From contig OZ024874.1 in the NCBI GenBank assembly GCA_964017185.1, forward strand, positions 14,379,957 through 14,443,956: a DNA stretch of 64,000 nt, read 5' to 3'. The notes below the pieces were generated by a model that worked only from the letters and a program-made list of their open reading frames with translations, did no database searches and was not told where the DNA came from. Shown one piece after another: positions 11,040 through 21,092 of this stretch. This DNA comes from Rugalucina vietnamica. Taxonomy: Eukaryota > Mollusca > Bivalvia > Lucinida > Lucinidae. Position 1 is the stretch's first letter; each line of letters opens with the position of its first letter. Position numbers and translations under genes: made by a program.

Positions 11040-12433
11040 CAGCTGGATAAATCAAATCAAACTAGTTTTCTTAGTCATAATTAACAAAAATGTTAATTTC
11101 GAATGTATTTCTATATAGCTAAAACCATAATTTATTTATTTACTGACAAATTAATAGTTTAATGCATTCATAAGCTTGTAAGAAAATCTTATACTCCCGT
11201 CATGCCGATAGCCAATACCTGTAGCATTGGCTATCCGCACAACGGTCGGGCCGGTAAGGCCGCTTATCGGCACGACCGTCGTGCTGATAACGCCGCTTAT
11301 CGGCACGACCGTCGTGCGGATAGCCTCAGCCTAATATGGAATAATCAAATTACTTTTCTTATTTATAAATAACAAACAGGCTAAATTCGAATAAATTTTA
11401 ATATAAACAAAACACATAAATAATTCATTTCATGGCAAATCAATAGTTTAATACATATGTAAGCTTGTTACAAAATCTCATGCTCCTGTCGTGCCGATGG
11501 CCAATACCTGTACAGTGCTCCAGATAGCGTCCGTACAGCCGTAATTTACGGACTTAATTTTGGCAGATACGGTAGAAATTGAAATTTTGTCAGTATCAAA
11601 AACGGGAACGAAATGACCGATACGGTTGGGTTACGCTTATTGACCGTAACCTTAACTCATTATCCCCCGAGTGCTGCTAATTTGAGGCAGATTTCTCCGC
11701 ATGCCACTTTTATGAGGCCCATAATTATTTTATTTACAACGCTTCCCGAGTGCCACGAAAAGTCGTCACATACGATTAGTCCACAAAATACGAATTTCTA
11801 GCTTTGTTTAAATTTCAACCAATCAAATTCGCGCTTACATTGGTAGTTGGCATATTTTACTACAACGAAAACGAAAGTAGAACATTTGTTTCCGGAGTTA
11901 AATGCAAGTAAACATCGATGGAAAACGGTGAAAATCTTGGGGTTTTAAGTCGTGATTGTACTGGTGACACGCCAAATTCACAAAATTCCACCATGTATTT
12001 AAGCTGATACATCGCTTTGAAACCAGAGTATGTAGCATTTTCATATCTATCTAAGGTCAATAAGGGGAAAGGTTGTGCATTGGACGCTGACACTTAGTCA
12101 AGACTTGCAAGTCTTTATGAGCCAATGTACTCCCCCACCTTCCCTTTTACTTCTGTCTTGCCCATATCTTTCAATAGGCCTGGGTTATTAAGGAGAGGGT
12201 GAAGAATAAAATGCAAAATACAGGGGAACCTATGCTCAAATTTTTCACAGGGTTGGACTTAAAAGTCTTTTCGTGGGCAAATAGAACAGATACTGAAGCC
12301 GAAATCTGGATACTGATTGGCTTAAATTTTGACCAGTACCGTACTGATTGAGAAAAAAATTATCTGGAGCACTGCCTGTAGCACTGGCTATCCACACGAC
12401 TGGCATTAACGGCACGACCGTGCGGATAGCCTC
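11040..12433. repeat. about 290-bp tandem repeat (two units) carrying the GCACGAC dyads
   Basis: Unit A (about 11040-11330) and unit B (11331-11512 plus 12375-12433) share AATAGTTTAAT, AAGCTTGTWA, CCAATACCTGTAGCA and a terminal block of GTCGTGC dyads ending ATAGCCTCAG. CCAATACCTG recurs at 11212 and 11501, a period of about 289. Unit B is split by the element at 11513-12374. Confidence 0.6.
11513..12374. mobile_element. TIR transposon CAGTGCTCCAGATA, non-autonomous
   Basis: The left tip is CAGTGCTCCAGATA and the right tip TATCTGGAGCACTG. CCTGTA lies on both sides (11507-11512 and 12375-12380), consistent with a 6-bp duplication. It interrupts unit B of the tandem repeat at a site that is intact in unit A. 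Tips starting CAG recall hAT, but an 8-bp duplication is not seen. It carries a short TTTGGCGTGTCACCAGTA stretch on the minus strand that matches the LINE tail at 9796. Confidence 0.65.
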
Positions 12434-12434
12434 A

Positions 12435-13029
12435 GTCCTTGCTGTCGGTGGAACATAGTGAAAATATACCATAACAATTTGATTTACACTGAGAAAAATC
12501 CAAGCTTTTTGTCCAAGCTTTTACTTGTTTTGTAAACATTTTGTTCGAGAACTGGTCCGTCCGGTAATTGGCACTTGGAGTGGTCGAAAACAGCGATTGT
12601 TTGTTACAACTGACGATGAGAAGAAATCTCTTTTTCAAACGAAACTGAATTCTAGCTTGTACAGCAGTTTTAATATATGGTTTATTTGATTGAAAGTGGT
12701 GTATTCGTTGTGTTTTGAAAGAGAAATTACCGCCACAGAATTTCAAACAACTCTGAACTTGAATTTTCTCTAGGCGCTTGCAATGCGTCTATATGAATTG
12801 AAAGTGAGTCAACTCATGAACTCGGGGTCAACGGGACCTCGGGTCAACTCGGCCTGTTTATCTATCTATCTTCTGATACTGAATCGATCAATTTCTGATC
12901 ATCACCTCAGGTGTGGGGTGGGTGGCTAAATTTAGAATTTAGTCAAGGGAGAAAAACATTTGGGGTGGGCCATTAAAACTATTTACAAGATATAGATAGA
13001 GGCATACTAAAACGCATGCCTCTGGGCCT
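12435..13029. other. no gene recognised
   Basis: A 104-codon minus-strand open frame (12432-12746) shows no recognisable domain and is not annotated. GGTCAACTCGG words occur at 12805-12855. Confidence 0.4.
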
Positions 13030-13400
13030 ATGATTAAATAGAAGCCTTAAATTCCTCAATGGTCTTAGATGAGACCACTGAAGAAGGGAGACTATTCCAA
13101 ACCGAAATAGTTCTGGGGAAAAATGAGTTTTTCAGGGCATCACTATAGGCAAATTGTCTTGTATACTGTAATTCATGCGATGCCCGAGTTCGCCTTAGGT
13201 TTGGTGCCGGGGTCAGGTATTTGTCTTTATCAAGAGACACTGTACCGGAGTGTATCTTGTAGAAGAAGGTTAAGGAGGACCGCTCTCTGCGGGACTGCAG
13301 GGATGGCCACTCAAGCTCGTCAAGCTTATCACCGACGCCACTGGAGTTCCTCCATCTCCTGCAGGTTTTTCTTGTTCAATTATTTTTGTGTAGTTGTTAT
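13030..13400 (-). pseudogene. LINE RT C-terminal relic
   Basis: Read on the minus strand, the frame gives LDELEWPSLQSRRERSSL, then FFYKIHSG, then FFPRTISVWNSLPSSVV near the end. This is the same segment as in the 9235-9840 relic but from a different subfamily. It ends 20 bp before the LTR retrotransposon insertion site. Confidence 0.78.
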
Positions 13401-13420
13401 TATTTGTTGGTTTGATATAT

Positions 13421-14237
13421 TGTTATGTATGACAGTTACTTGTTGAAAGATGTGCATTCAGTACTGGTAAACTTCCCAAGGGAGTATGCCCAGGAAAGTA
13501 TGATGTTATACATATGATGTTTACTTGTTGTCCTTAGCAATTATTTACTTTTAGTGTCCCAGATATTGGACATAAACAGGTTGTTTACTTCAGAATTTTC
13601 TAGAAATTTCAAATTGTTCTTTGACGGAAAAATCTGGAAGAACCAAAGATGTAGAATCTTCTAGAAAAATCTTTTTTATGTCAAAAGAATATTGTGGAAT
13701 TTTCTGGAAGGATAATGGCCTCTCTACAATATTCCAGAACATTAAATTTTGGTAAACAACTTGTTATTTTTAGTATATGATATCATAGAATTTGCTGGAA
13801 GAATCCTGAATGTTCCTCAGTGCTATATAAGGGCTACAAATTTTCATAAGGACAATCTTTGGGTACTGTTACTATTAAGAAGTCAAAATCTATCTTACTG
13901 GAATTTAAACTTATTCTTGGATTACTTTGTGATATTCGATTCTGGATTGGGACATAGTGCTATTTTGAAACAAACTTTAATTCTTGGGATCAGAAACTGA
14001 TACAGACTTGTGTTAAAAAATTCTGAGGGACATTCAGACATTCTTTAAGGGAATTAACATCTTGAAAGGTATTGTACATTCATTTTTGTTTGATTGTATA
14101 TATGCTTTTGATTGTTTCACATGTAATTACTGGTTAAATCATTTCTAAATAGATTTGTTAAATTTTAAACAAAGCTTGTTGCTGGCTAACCAACTTGTTG
14201 GTTTCCTTAATCTTCTAGTTACGCCTGGCACGTAACA
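13421..14237 (+). repeat. 5' LTR of the Gmr1-like element
   Basis: Length 817 bp, ends TGTTATG...CGTAACA. It holds no convincing gene; the 83-codon frame inside occurs identically in the 3' LTR and looks incidental. TTCTAGAA/TTCTGGAA-type words recur at 13595-13800, resembling heat-shock-element half-sites. Confidence 0.93.
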
Positions 14238-14241
14238 GAAT

Positions 14242-14261
14242 TGGGGGCTCGAGTCCGGGAT
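14242..14261 (+). other. primer binding site, tRNA-Pro-like
   Basis: Four bases after the LTR comes TGGGGGCTCGAGTCCGGGAT. This matches the complement of the tRNA-Pro 3' end (TGGGGGCTCG...TCCGGGAT) except for two extra bases, AG, in the middle. Priming needs only the first 10 or so bases. Confidence 0.6.
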
Positions 14262-14350
14262 TGAAATTTCTTGTGCACCAAATTTATTTAAAATTCTAAA
14301 GTATCTTCACTGTTTGCTGTTTAAATAGCTAAAGCCAGCAAAAAGCAACC

Positions 14351-17300
14351 ATGTCATTCAAACTAAGTGACTTTATTGCTGCGCCTTCTCAGGAGCTGTT
14401 AGATAAGGCCAAAAAGAGTGACCTCTTAGACATAGCTGATCATTATGGGTTGTCAAATATCAAGACTTCCATGTTAAAACATGAAATTAAGAACATTTTG
14501 ATTCAGTTTTTTGTTGACGAGGAAATTTTTGATTCCTCGGCTACCTCTAAGATTCTAGTCACTCAGACTGACTTGCAGCTGAGAGAAATTGAAATAAAAA
14601 ATCAAATTACATTAGAAAAATTAAGATTAGATCAAGAGGAGAGAATAAGAAGGGAGAAAGAGGAGCGAGAAGAGAGAATAAGGTTAGAAACTATAGAACG
14701 AGAAGATAGAATGCATAGAGAAAAATTAGAACTTGAGAAATTAAGACTAGAAATGGAAGAACGAGAGAAGGAAAAACAAAGGGAAATGGAACGAGAAAAG
14801 TTAGAAAGAGCAGAAAAGCTTGAAATTGAAAAAGAACGGCTTGAAATTGAAAAGGAAAAGTTACAATTTGAGTTAAAAATGAAAGAGCTTGAGTTACAAG
14901 GCAAATCTAAATCAAAATCTTTGCCTTTGGCCACTAGTATGGTATTTGATGTCACGAAACACATTCGTCTCGTTCCTCCATTTCAAGAAAAAGAGGTTGA
15001 CAAATATTTTTTACATTTTGAGAAGGTGGCAGAAAACTTGAAATGGCCAAAAGAGCACTGGACCTTGCTTTTGCAAAGTGTTGTAATTGGTAAAGCTCGA
15101 GAAATTTACACTCAGCTTTCTTTTGAGCAAAGCTCAGATTATGATACAGTAAAGGAACTTATTCTTAAGGCTTATGAGTTGGTCCCTGAGGCATACAGGC
15201 AGAAATTTAGGGATTGTAGAAAAGATCATGACCAGACTCATGTTGAATTTGCCAGAACAAAAGAACAACTATTTGATAGATGGTGTTCTTCAAAGAAAGT
15301 AGGTTCTGATCATGCAAAGCTAAGGCAGCTCATGCTTGTTGAAGAATTCAAACGGTGCATAAATTCTGATGTTAAGGCTTTCTTGAACGAAAGAGAAGTT
15401 GAAAACTTGGAAACAGCAGCACGTTTAGCTGATGACTATGCTTTGACTCATAAGGCTTCATTTGTCAACAAGCCATATCCTAGGAAACCATATAACCCTC
15501 AATCAAAGCAAATTACCCCTCAGTCAAAACCATATTCCCCTCAGTCCGGTCCCAAAGCCAATCCCAGTAATCCAACTGACAATTCCAGTCCAAAACCCAA
15601 ATTTTCTAGTGAAAACAAAGGACAAAATCCCTTATCCCAGCCAATTTGTAATTATTGTAAGAAAACTGGCCACATTATTTCTGAATGTTTGGCACTGAAA
15701 CGAAAGAAAGAAAGAGAAAATCTAGATAGTGCTAAACCGACAGGTCTCACCTCCTTAAAGGCTAAACCACAGTCTTGTATCCAGGAAGAAAACCCTATAC
15801 TGACCAGAACATGTAAAGAGTCAGTCTCTGAGGATTCTATTATGGAGATTTATGAACCATTCTTATCAGATGGTTTTGTGTCACTTAACAGTGACTCTGC
15901 CCAGTCTACCCCTATCAAAATCTTACGAGATACCGGAGCTTCTCAATCCCTTATCTTGGCAGATACCTTGCCATTTTCCGAGAAGTCTTCTTCTGGGACA
16001 AGTGTCCTTATCCAGGGCGTAGAGTGTGGATTTGTTAACGTACCCCTCCATAATATCTATTTGTCCTCTGACTTAGTAACAGGTCCCGTGGCTGTAGGTA
16101 TTAGACCTTCCTTACCATTTAAAGGTATTCATTTGCTGTTAGGCAATGATTTGGCAGGAGATAAGGTTGTGGTAAACCCACTTTTGACCAGCACACCATG
16201 TGTTGATCAACCGCCTGATCTCATTGAGCAGGAAATTCCTGACCTTTACCCTTCTTGTGCTGTTACTAGGGCAATGGCTAAGAAAGCCAAATTATATGAT
16301 GGGATGCAGGACATAAATTTAACTGACACTTTGATAGGTCAGTCCTTTAATAAAGAGATTTCAACATCTCTTTCCTCTAGTCAGTCTGATATTCAGACTG
16401 ACCCTAGCAATCCAAGGTCGGGGTCAGAAAATGACCTTTCACCTTCCAACTCAAATGACCAAGGTCATGACCAGCTGTCAAGGTCACAGCTTTGTAAAGA
16501 ACAACACAGTGATTCTGAGATCTCGCCTTTATTTGAAAGGGCTTTAGATGAAAAAGAAATATCCCAGGTCCCTGTTTGCTATTATGTCAAAAATGGCATA
16601 TTAGTGCGAAAATGGCGTCCTCCAGATGTCTCAGCAGAAGATGAGTGGACTGTTAACCACCAAATTGTGATCCCTAGGGTTTATCGCCCTGAAATCTTAA
16701 ACTTGGCCCATGAAACTCCAATGTCAGGCCATTTAGGTGTAAATAAGACCTATCACAAGATCCTTAATCATTTCTACTGGCCAGGAATAAAATCTGATGT
16801 ATCTCAACACTGCAAATCCTGCCACACTTGTCAGATGGTAGGAAAACCCAATCAGACTATTCCTAAAGCTCAGTTACAGCCCATTCCTGCCTTTGATGAA
16901 CCTTTCAGCAGAGTGATTATTGATTGTGTAGGTCCCTTACCCAAAACAAAGAAAGGTTGTGAATATCTTCTGACCATAATGTGTGCTTCAACTCGCTTTC
17001 CTGAAGCTATCCCACTCAGAAATATCAAGGCTAAAACAATAGTTAATGCACTTGTGAAGTTCTTCACATTTGTAGGCCTCCCAAAATCTATCCAGTCAGA
17101 CCAGGGCTCAAATTTTATGTCAGGAATTTTTCAGCAAGTCATGTACGAACTTGGAATTAAGCAATACAAGTCATCGGCTTACCACCCTGAAAGCCAAGGT
17201 GCCTTAGAAAGATTCCATCAAACTTTGAAAAACATGATCAGATCTTACTGCTTTGACACTGAAAAAGATTGGGATGAAGGCATACACTTGCTTCTATTTG

Positions 17301-19054
17301 CTGTAAGAGAATCTGTACAAGAGTCTCTGGGGTTCAGCCCATTTGAGCTTGTTTTTGGGCACACTGTACGTGGACCGTTAAAACTTCTAAAAGAGAAATT
17401 TCTCTCAGATGATGACAGTTCTTTGAACTTACTTCAGTATGTGTCTGATTTCAAAAACAGACTATCAAAGGCCTGTGATGCAGCTCAGTCCAATCTCAAA
17501 TCTGCTCAAAGCAAAATGAAGATTCGTTATGATGAAAATGCTAAAGACAGAAATTTTGAACCTGGAGACAAGGTACTTGCTCTCTTGCCCATTCCTGGCA
17601 GACCTTTACAAGCTAGATATTATGGCCCGTATATTGTTGATAAAAAGTTAAGTGACGTGAATTACATTGTTAACACTCCTGGGAGGCGCAAGCAAAAACA
17701 GCTATGTCACATTAATATGCTCAAGAAGTATATTGATAGGGATAGTTCTGTTATTTCATCAGTAAATATAGTTAATTCTGTCCCTCATGAACAAAATCAA
17801 ATGGACTCTGAGGACTTCAACTTGGAGAAATCTGATCCCTCGTCATCGAAACTCCAGAATACTGACATACTACAGAATCTTGATCAGAAACTGTCTCACC
17901 TTGATTCAGACAAAAGACTTGAACTGAAACAGTTAGTTCTCGAATATGAGCACTTATTTCCGGACATTCCATCCAGAACTGACAAAATCTATCATGATGT
18001 TGACATTATTGAAGGTTCAAAACCTGTAAAGCAACATCCTTACAGAATTAACCCTGTAAAACAGCAATATCTCAGGGAAGAAGTTCAATATTTGCTGGAC
18101 AATGATTTCATTGAACCCAGCCAAAGTGAATGGAGTTCTCCTTGTATTCTTGTACCAAAGCCAGACGGGACATTTAGAATGTGCACAGACTATCGAAAAG
18201 TCAATTCTGTCACTAAAACAGACACTTTTCCCATCCCACGAATCGATGACTGCATTGATAATATTGGACATGCCAAGTATGTTACAAAGTTCGATTTGCT
18301 AAAGGGATTTTGGCAGATACCCCTCACGGACAGAGCAAAGGAGATCTCGGCATTTGTTACACCAGATGGACTGTACCAGTATAAAGTCATGCCATTTGGA
18401 ATGAAGAACTCGCCTGCGACTTTTCAGCGGCTGGTCAACAGTTTGATTTCCAATCTGGATGGCTGTAAAGCCTATATCGACGACGCTATTATCTTCAGTG
18501 AGGAGTGGCAACAACACTTGCAGACAATCAGAACATTCTTTGACCGGCTAAGTGATGCTAAACTAACTGTGAACTTGGCAAAAAGTGAATTTTGCCATGC
18601 AAACTTGACATTTCTTGGACACATTGTAGGTCAAGGTCAGGTAAAACCTGTAGAAGCTAAAGTTGAGGCTATCTCAGATTTTCCTGTACCTACTAGCAAA
18701 AGACAACTGATGCGCTTTCTGGGTATGGCTGGATATTACAGGAAATTCTGCAACAACTTCTCGGCTATAGCTGAGCCTCTGACAAACTTGCTTGGTAAGA
18801 AGGCCAAGTATGTTTGGACAGATGACTGCCAGAAGTCATTTGATAAGCTCAAGGCCATACTTAGAAGTGCTCCGGTTCTCTTAGCACCAAGTTTTGACAA
18901 AGAGTTCAAGTTGGCTGTAGATGCCAGTGATGTTGGTGCAGGCAGTGTATTGTTGCAAGAAGATGTTTGTTATTTTTCCAAAAAGTTTAACAAGCATCAG
19001 AGAAATTACTCTACCATAGAGAAAGAATGTAATCCTTGCGCTTCAGCACTTTGA
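14351..19054 (+). CDS. Gag-Pol polyprotein of the Gmr1-like element (frameshifted at RNase H)
   Basis: 1567 codons from ATG. Residues about 70-195 are a K/E/R-rich coiled coil. Residues about 200-370 are a capsid-like Gag domain whose C-terminal part (about 277-365) resembles the SCAN domain. A CCHC knuckle CNYCKKTGHIISEC lies near 433. The protease motif is DTGAS near 527. The integrase HHCC finger is near 787-825 and the core is DD35E (D in VIIDCVGP, D in SDQGSNF, E in GALERF), followed by a GPY/F-type module near 1090. The RT catalytic motif is YIDD near 1375. RNase H begins DASDVGAGS near 1525. The frame stops at 19054 just after the KEC motif; homologous RNase H sequence continues in another frame to a stop at 19245-19247. 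Confidence 0.92.
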   Translation: MSFKLSDFIAAPSQELLDKAKKSDLLDIADHYGLSNIKTSMLKHEIKNILIQFFVDEEIFDSSATSKILVTQTDLQLREIEIKNQITLEKLRLDQEERIRREKEEREERIRLETIEREDRMHREKLELEKLRLEMEEREKEKQREMEREKLERAEKLEIEKERLEIEKEKLQFELKMKELELQGKSKSKSLPLATSMVFDVTKHIRLVPPFQEKEVDKYFLHFEKVAENLKWPKEHWTLLLQSVVIGKAREIYTQLSFEQSSDYDTVKELILKAYELVPEAYRQKFRDCRKDHDQTHVEFARTKEQLFDRWCSSKKVGSDHAKLRQLMLVEEFKRCINSDVKAFLNEREVENLETAARLADDYALTHKASFVNKPYPRKPYNPQSKQITPQSKPYSPQSGPKANPSNPTDNSSPKPKFSSENKGQNPLSQPICNYCKKTGHIISECLALKRKKERENLDSAKPTGLTSLKAKPQSCIQEENPILTRTCKESVSEDSIMEIYEPFLSDGFVSLNSDSAQSTPIKILRDTGASQSLILADTLPFSEKSSSGTSVLIQGVECGFVNVPLHNIYLSSDLVTGPVAVGIRPSLPFKGIHLLLGNDLAGDKVVVNPLLTSTPCVDQPPDLIEQEIPDLYPSCAVTRAMAKKAKLYDGMQDINLTDTLIGQSFNKEISTSLSSSQSDIQTDPSNPRSGSENDLSPSNSNDQGHDQLSRSQLCKEQHSDSEISPLFERALDEKEISQVPVCYYVKNGILVRKWRPPDVSAEDEWTVNHQIVIPRVYRPEILNLAHETPMSGHLGVNKTYHKILNHFYWPGIKSDVSQHCKSCHTCQMVGKPNQTIPKAQLQPIPAFDEPFSRVIIDCVGPLPKTKKGCEYLLTIMCASTRFPEAIPLRNIKAKTIVNALVKFFTFVGLPKSIQSDQGSNFMSGIFQQVMYELGIKQYKSSAYHPESQGALERFHQTLKNMIRSYCFDTEKDWDEGIHLLLFAVRESVQESLGFSPFELVFGHTVRGPLKLLKEKFLSDDDSSLNLLQYVSDFKNRLSKACDAAQSNLKSAQSKMKIRYDENAKDRNFEPGDKVLALLPIPGRPLQARYYGPYIVDKKLSDVNYIVNTPGRRKQKQLCHINMLKKYIDRDSSVISSVNIVNSVPHEQNQMDSEDFNLEKSDPSSSKLQNTDILQNLDQKLSHLDSDKRLELKQLVLEYEHLFPDIPSRTDKIYHDVDIIEGSKPVKQHPYRINPVKQQYLREEVQYLLDNDFIEPSQSEWSSPCILVPKPDGTFRMCTDYRKVNSVTKTDTFPIPRIDDCIDNIGHAKYVTKFDLLKGFWQIPLTDRAKEISAFVTPDGLYQYKVMPFGMKNSPATFQRLVNSLISNLDGCKAYIDDAIIFSEEWQQHLQTIRTFFDRLSDAKLTVNLAKSEFCHANLTFLGHIVGQGQVKPVEAKVEAISDFPVPTSKRQLMRFLGMAGYYRKFCNNFSAIAEPLTNLLGKKAKYVWTDDCQKSFDKLKAILRSAPVLLAPSFDKEFKLAVDASDVGAGSVLLQEDVCYFSKKFNKHQRNYSTIEKECNPCASAL

Positions 19055-19247
19055 AGTTTACTTAGCTTCTTCACATGCACCAATTGTTGTCTTCAGTGAC
19101 CACAATCCACTGACTTTCATACATAAAATGAAAAAAAAGAACCAGCGTTTACTCAGGTGGAGTCTCATGTTGCAAGAGCACAATCTTGACATCAGACATA
19201 TCCGAGGAAGAGATAATATCATTCAAGACACCCTAAGCAGAGCTTAA
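19055..19247 (+). pseudogene. out-of-frame RNase H C-terminus of the Gmr1-like element
   Basis: In the shifted frame the text reads HFEVYLASSHAPIVVFSDHN and later LLRWSLMLQEHNLDIRHIRG, ending LSRA before TAA. These are the normal last 70 or so residues of a gypsy RNase H. The shift fits either one inserted base or a 5-base loss just upstream (about 19030). Confidence 0.85.
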
Positions 19248-19382
19248 GTGCCTCTACAATGCTGATGTCCAGCTTTGTGCTGTTGTATTTGATTAGTTTT
19301 GCACAAATTTTGCTAAACATATTGTATACAATTATCCAGTATTGCAAAAGAAAGCTTTATTTTATAAAACTTTCTTTTCTTT

Positions 19383-19394
19383 GAAGAGGGGAAG
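19383..19394 (+). other. polypurine tract
   Basis: GAAGAGGGGAAG directly precedes the 3' LTR, the expected plus-strand primer position. Confidence 0.85.
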
Positions 19395-20211
19395 TGTTAT
19401 GTATGACAGTTACTTGTTGAAAGATGTGCATTCAGTACTGGTAAACTTCCCAAGGGAGTATGCCCAGGAAAGTATGATGTTATACATATGATGTTTACTT
19501 GTTGTCCTTAGCAATTATTTACTTTTAGTGTCCCAGATATTGGACATAAACAGGTTGTTTACTTCAGAATTTTCTAGAAATTTCAAATTGTTCTTTGACG
19601 GAAAAATCTGGAAGAACCAAAGATGTAGAATCTTCTAGAAAAATCTTTTTTATGTCAAAAGAATATTGTGGAATTTTCTGGAAGGATAATGGCCTCTCTA
19701 CAATATTCCAGAACATTAAATTTTGGTAAACAACTTGTTATTTTTAGTATATGATATCATAGAATTTGCTGGAAGAATCCTGAATGTTCCTCAGTGCTAT
19801 ATAAGGGCTACAAATTTTCATAAGGACAATCTTTGGGTACTGTTACTATTAAGAAGTCAAAATCTATCTTACTGGAATTTAAACTTATTCTTGGATTACT
19901 TTGTGATATTCGATTCTGGATTGGGACATAGTGCTATTTTGAAACAAACTTTAATTCTTGGGATCAGAAACTGATACAGACTTGTGTTAAAAAATTCTGA
20001 GGGACATTCAGACATTCTTTAAGGGAATTAACATCTTGAAAGGTATTGTACATTCATTTTTGTTTGATTGTATATATGCTTTTGATTGTTTCACATGTAA
20101 TTACTGGTTAAATCATTTCTAAATAGATTTGTTAAATTTTAAACAAAGCTTGTTGCTGGCTAACCAACTTGTTGGTTTCCTTAATCTTCTAGTTACGCCT
20201 GGCACGTAACA
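19395..20211 (+). repeat. 3' LTR of the Gmr1-like element
   Basis: Length 817 bp, colinear with 13421-14237 at a constant offset of 5974. No mismatch was found by eye. It is followed by the ATAT target duplication. Confidence 0.93.
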
Positions 20212-20215
20212 ATAT

Positions 20216-20519
20216 AGAGCAATGTTTCTATGATTGCATATTTGAGAAATACCTCTAAGAATATTAGGCCGAACAGACACTGACGGTAATAAAATATTTC
20301 GATAAAACAATTCTTATAGTAAAGACTGTTGCTCAAAATCTAGTTGCGAGATCTCACTCCCCCGCTCACTCCGCTATATTACACATATGTTGGATATCTC
20401 TTATTAACAATTTATGTAAATGCTCTAGAGGCTGGCAAATGATTTTCAATATGAAGAAAATGTAAAGTACTTCATATCTATAGGACATAGTAATGCATAT
20501 CATAACTACAGTATGAATG
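20216..20519. other. no feature recognised
   Basis: AT-rich DNA between the LTR element and a LINE relic; nothing was identified. Confidence 0.4.
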
Positions 20520-20800
20520 GAGAAGATTAATTTTCTATTCGTCCTGGAGGACATGTGTGGGAGGATCCCAAATTGAACTTCCATATTCCAGGACCGGCCG
20601 CACCAGTAAGATGCTTCTTTCACATCTGTGGGATAAGAATACATTTTTTTCTCCTGAAGTATTCAATAGTTGTATTTGCCTTTGTAAAACATTGGAAATC
20701 TGGGTATTCCAGTTAAAATAGTTTGTGATAGTTACACCTAGGTATCTTATGCTTTCAACATTTCCAAGTACATTACCCTCAAGTGTGTAAGTAGCCTGGA
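20520..20800 (-). pseudogene. LINE RT relic
   Basis: The minus strand encodes EGNVLGNVESIRYLGVTI, then NTSGEKNVFLSH, then VRPVLEYGSSIWDPPTHVL across one or more frame breaks. The LEYGSSIWDP segment overlaps the start of the relic at 9259, so the family is the same or close. Confidence 0.75.
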
Positions 20801-21092
20801 TTTTACTAGACCGTTCACGTGCTGGTAAATTGCAGCATGTTGCAACTTGGTTGCAACTTGACGTATTAAAATATCATACCCCATTTCCTACGCTAACTGC
20901 CAAAACGACCAATGTCTCTCTGAAACATCAAGTTACCACTACACTTTGTTGTCTGATGCAAAGAAAAAACTTTTTTTTATCTAATTCAATGCTGATCCAC
21001 CTATTCATTAGTTAAACACTTTGCTTTTGTGCAGTTCGTGGGGAGGAGTATTCACCATTTTTGCATTATCTGCTGGTTTCCATCTTACACGT

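Larger units (their letters stand above)
13421..20211 (+). mobile_element. Ty3/gypsy-class LTR retrotransposon, Gmr1-like domain order
   Basis: The complete 6791-bp element is flanked by ATAT (13417-13420 and 20212-20215). Two 817-bp LTRs start TGTTATG and end CGTAACA, and I found no difference between them by reading. A primer site follows the 5' LTR, and a purine tract GAAGAGGGGAAG precedes the 3' LTR. One gag-pol frame has the order Gag, protease, integrase, RT, RNase H; this Ty1/copia-like order in a Ty3/gypsy-type pol is the hallmark of Gmr1-like elements. Identical LTRs imply a very recent insertion, but the frame is broken near RNase H, so this copy depends on others. Confidence 0.92.

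Noticed and set aside
12432..12746. 104-codon minus-strand frame
   Set aside because: No recognisable domain, no splice context and no paralogue.
13749..14000. 83-codon open frame, duplicated at 19723-19974
   Set aside because: The two copies are the same part of the two LTRs; there is no domain and the duplication is explained by the element.
14632..14964. 110-codon minus-strand frame rich in Ser/Phe
   Set aside because: It is the complement of the K/E/R-rich coiled coil in Gag, a composition shadow.
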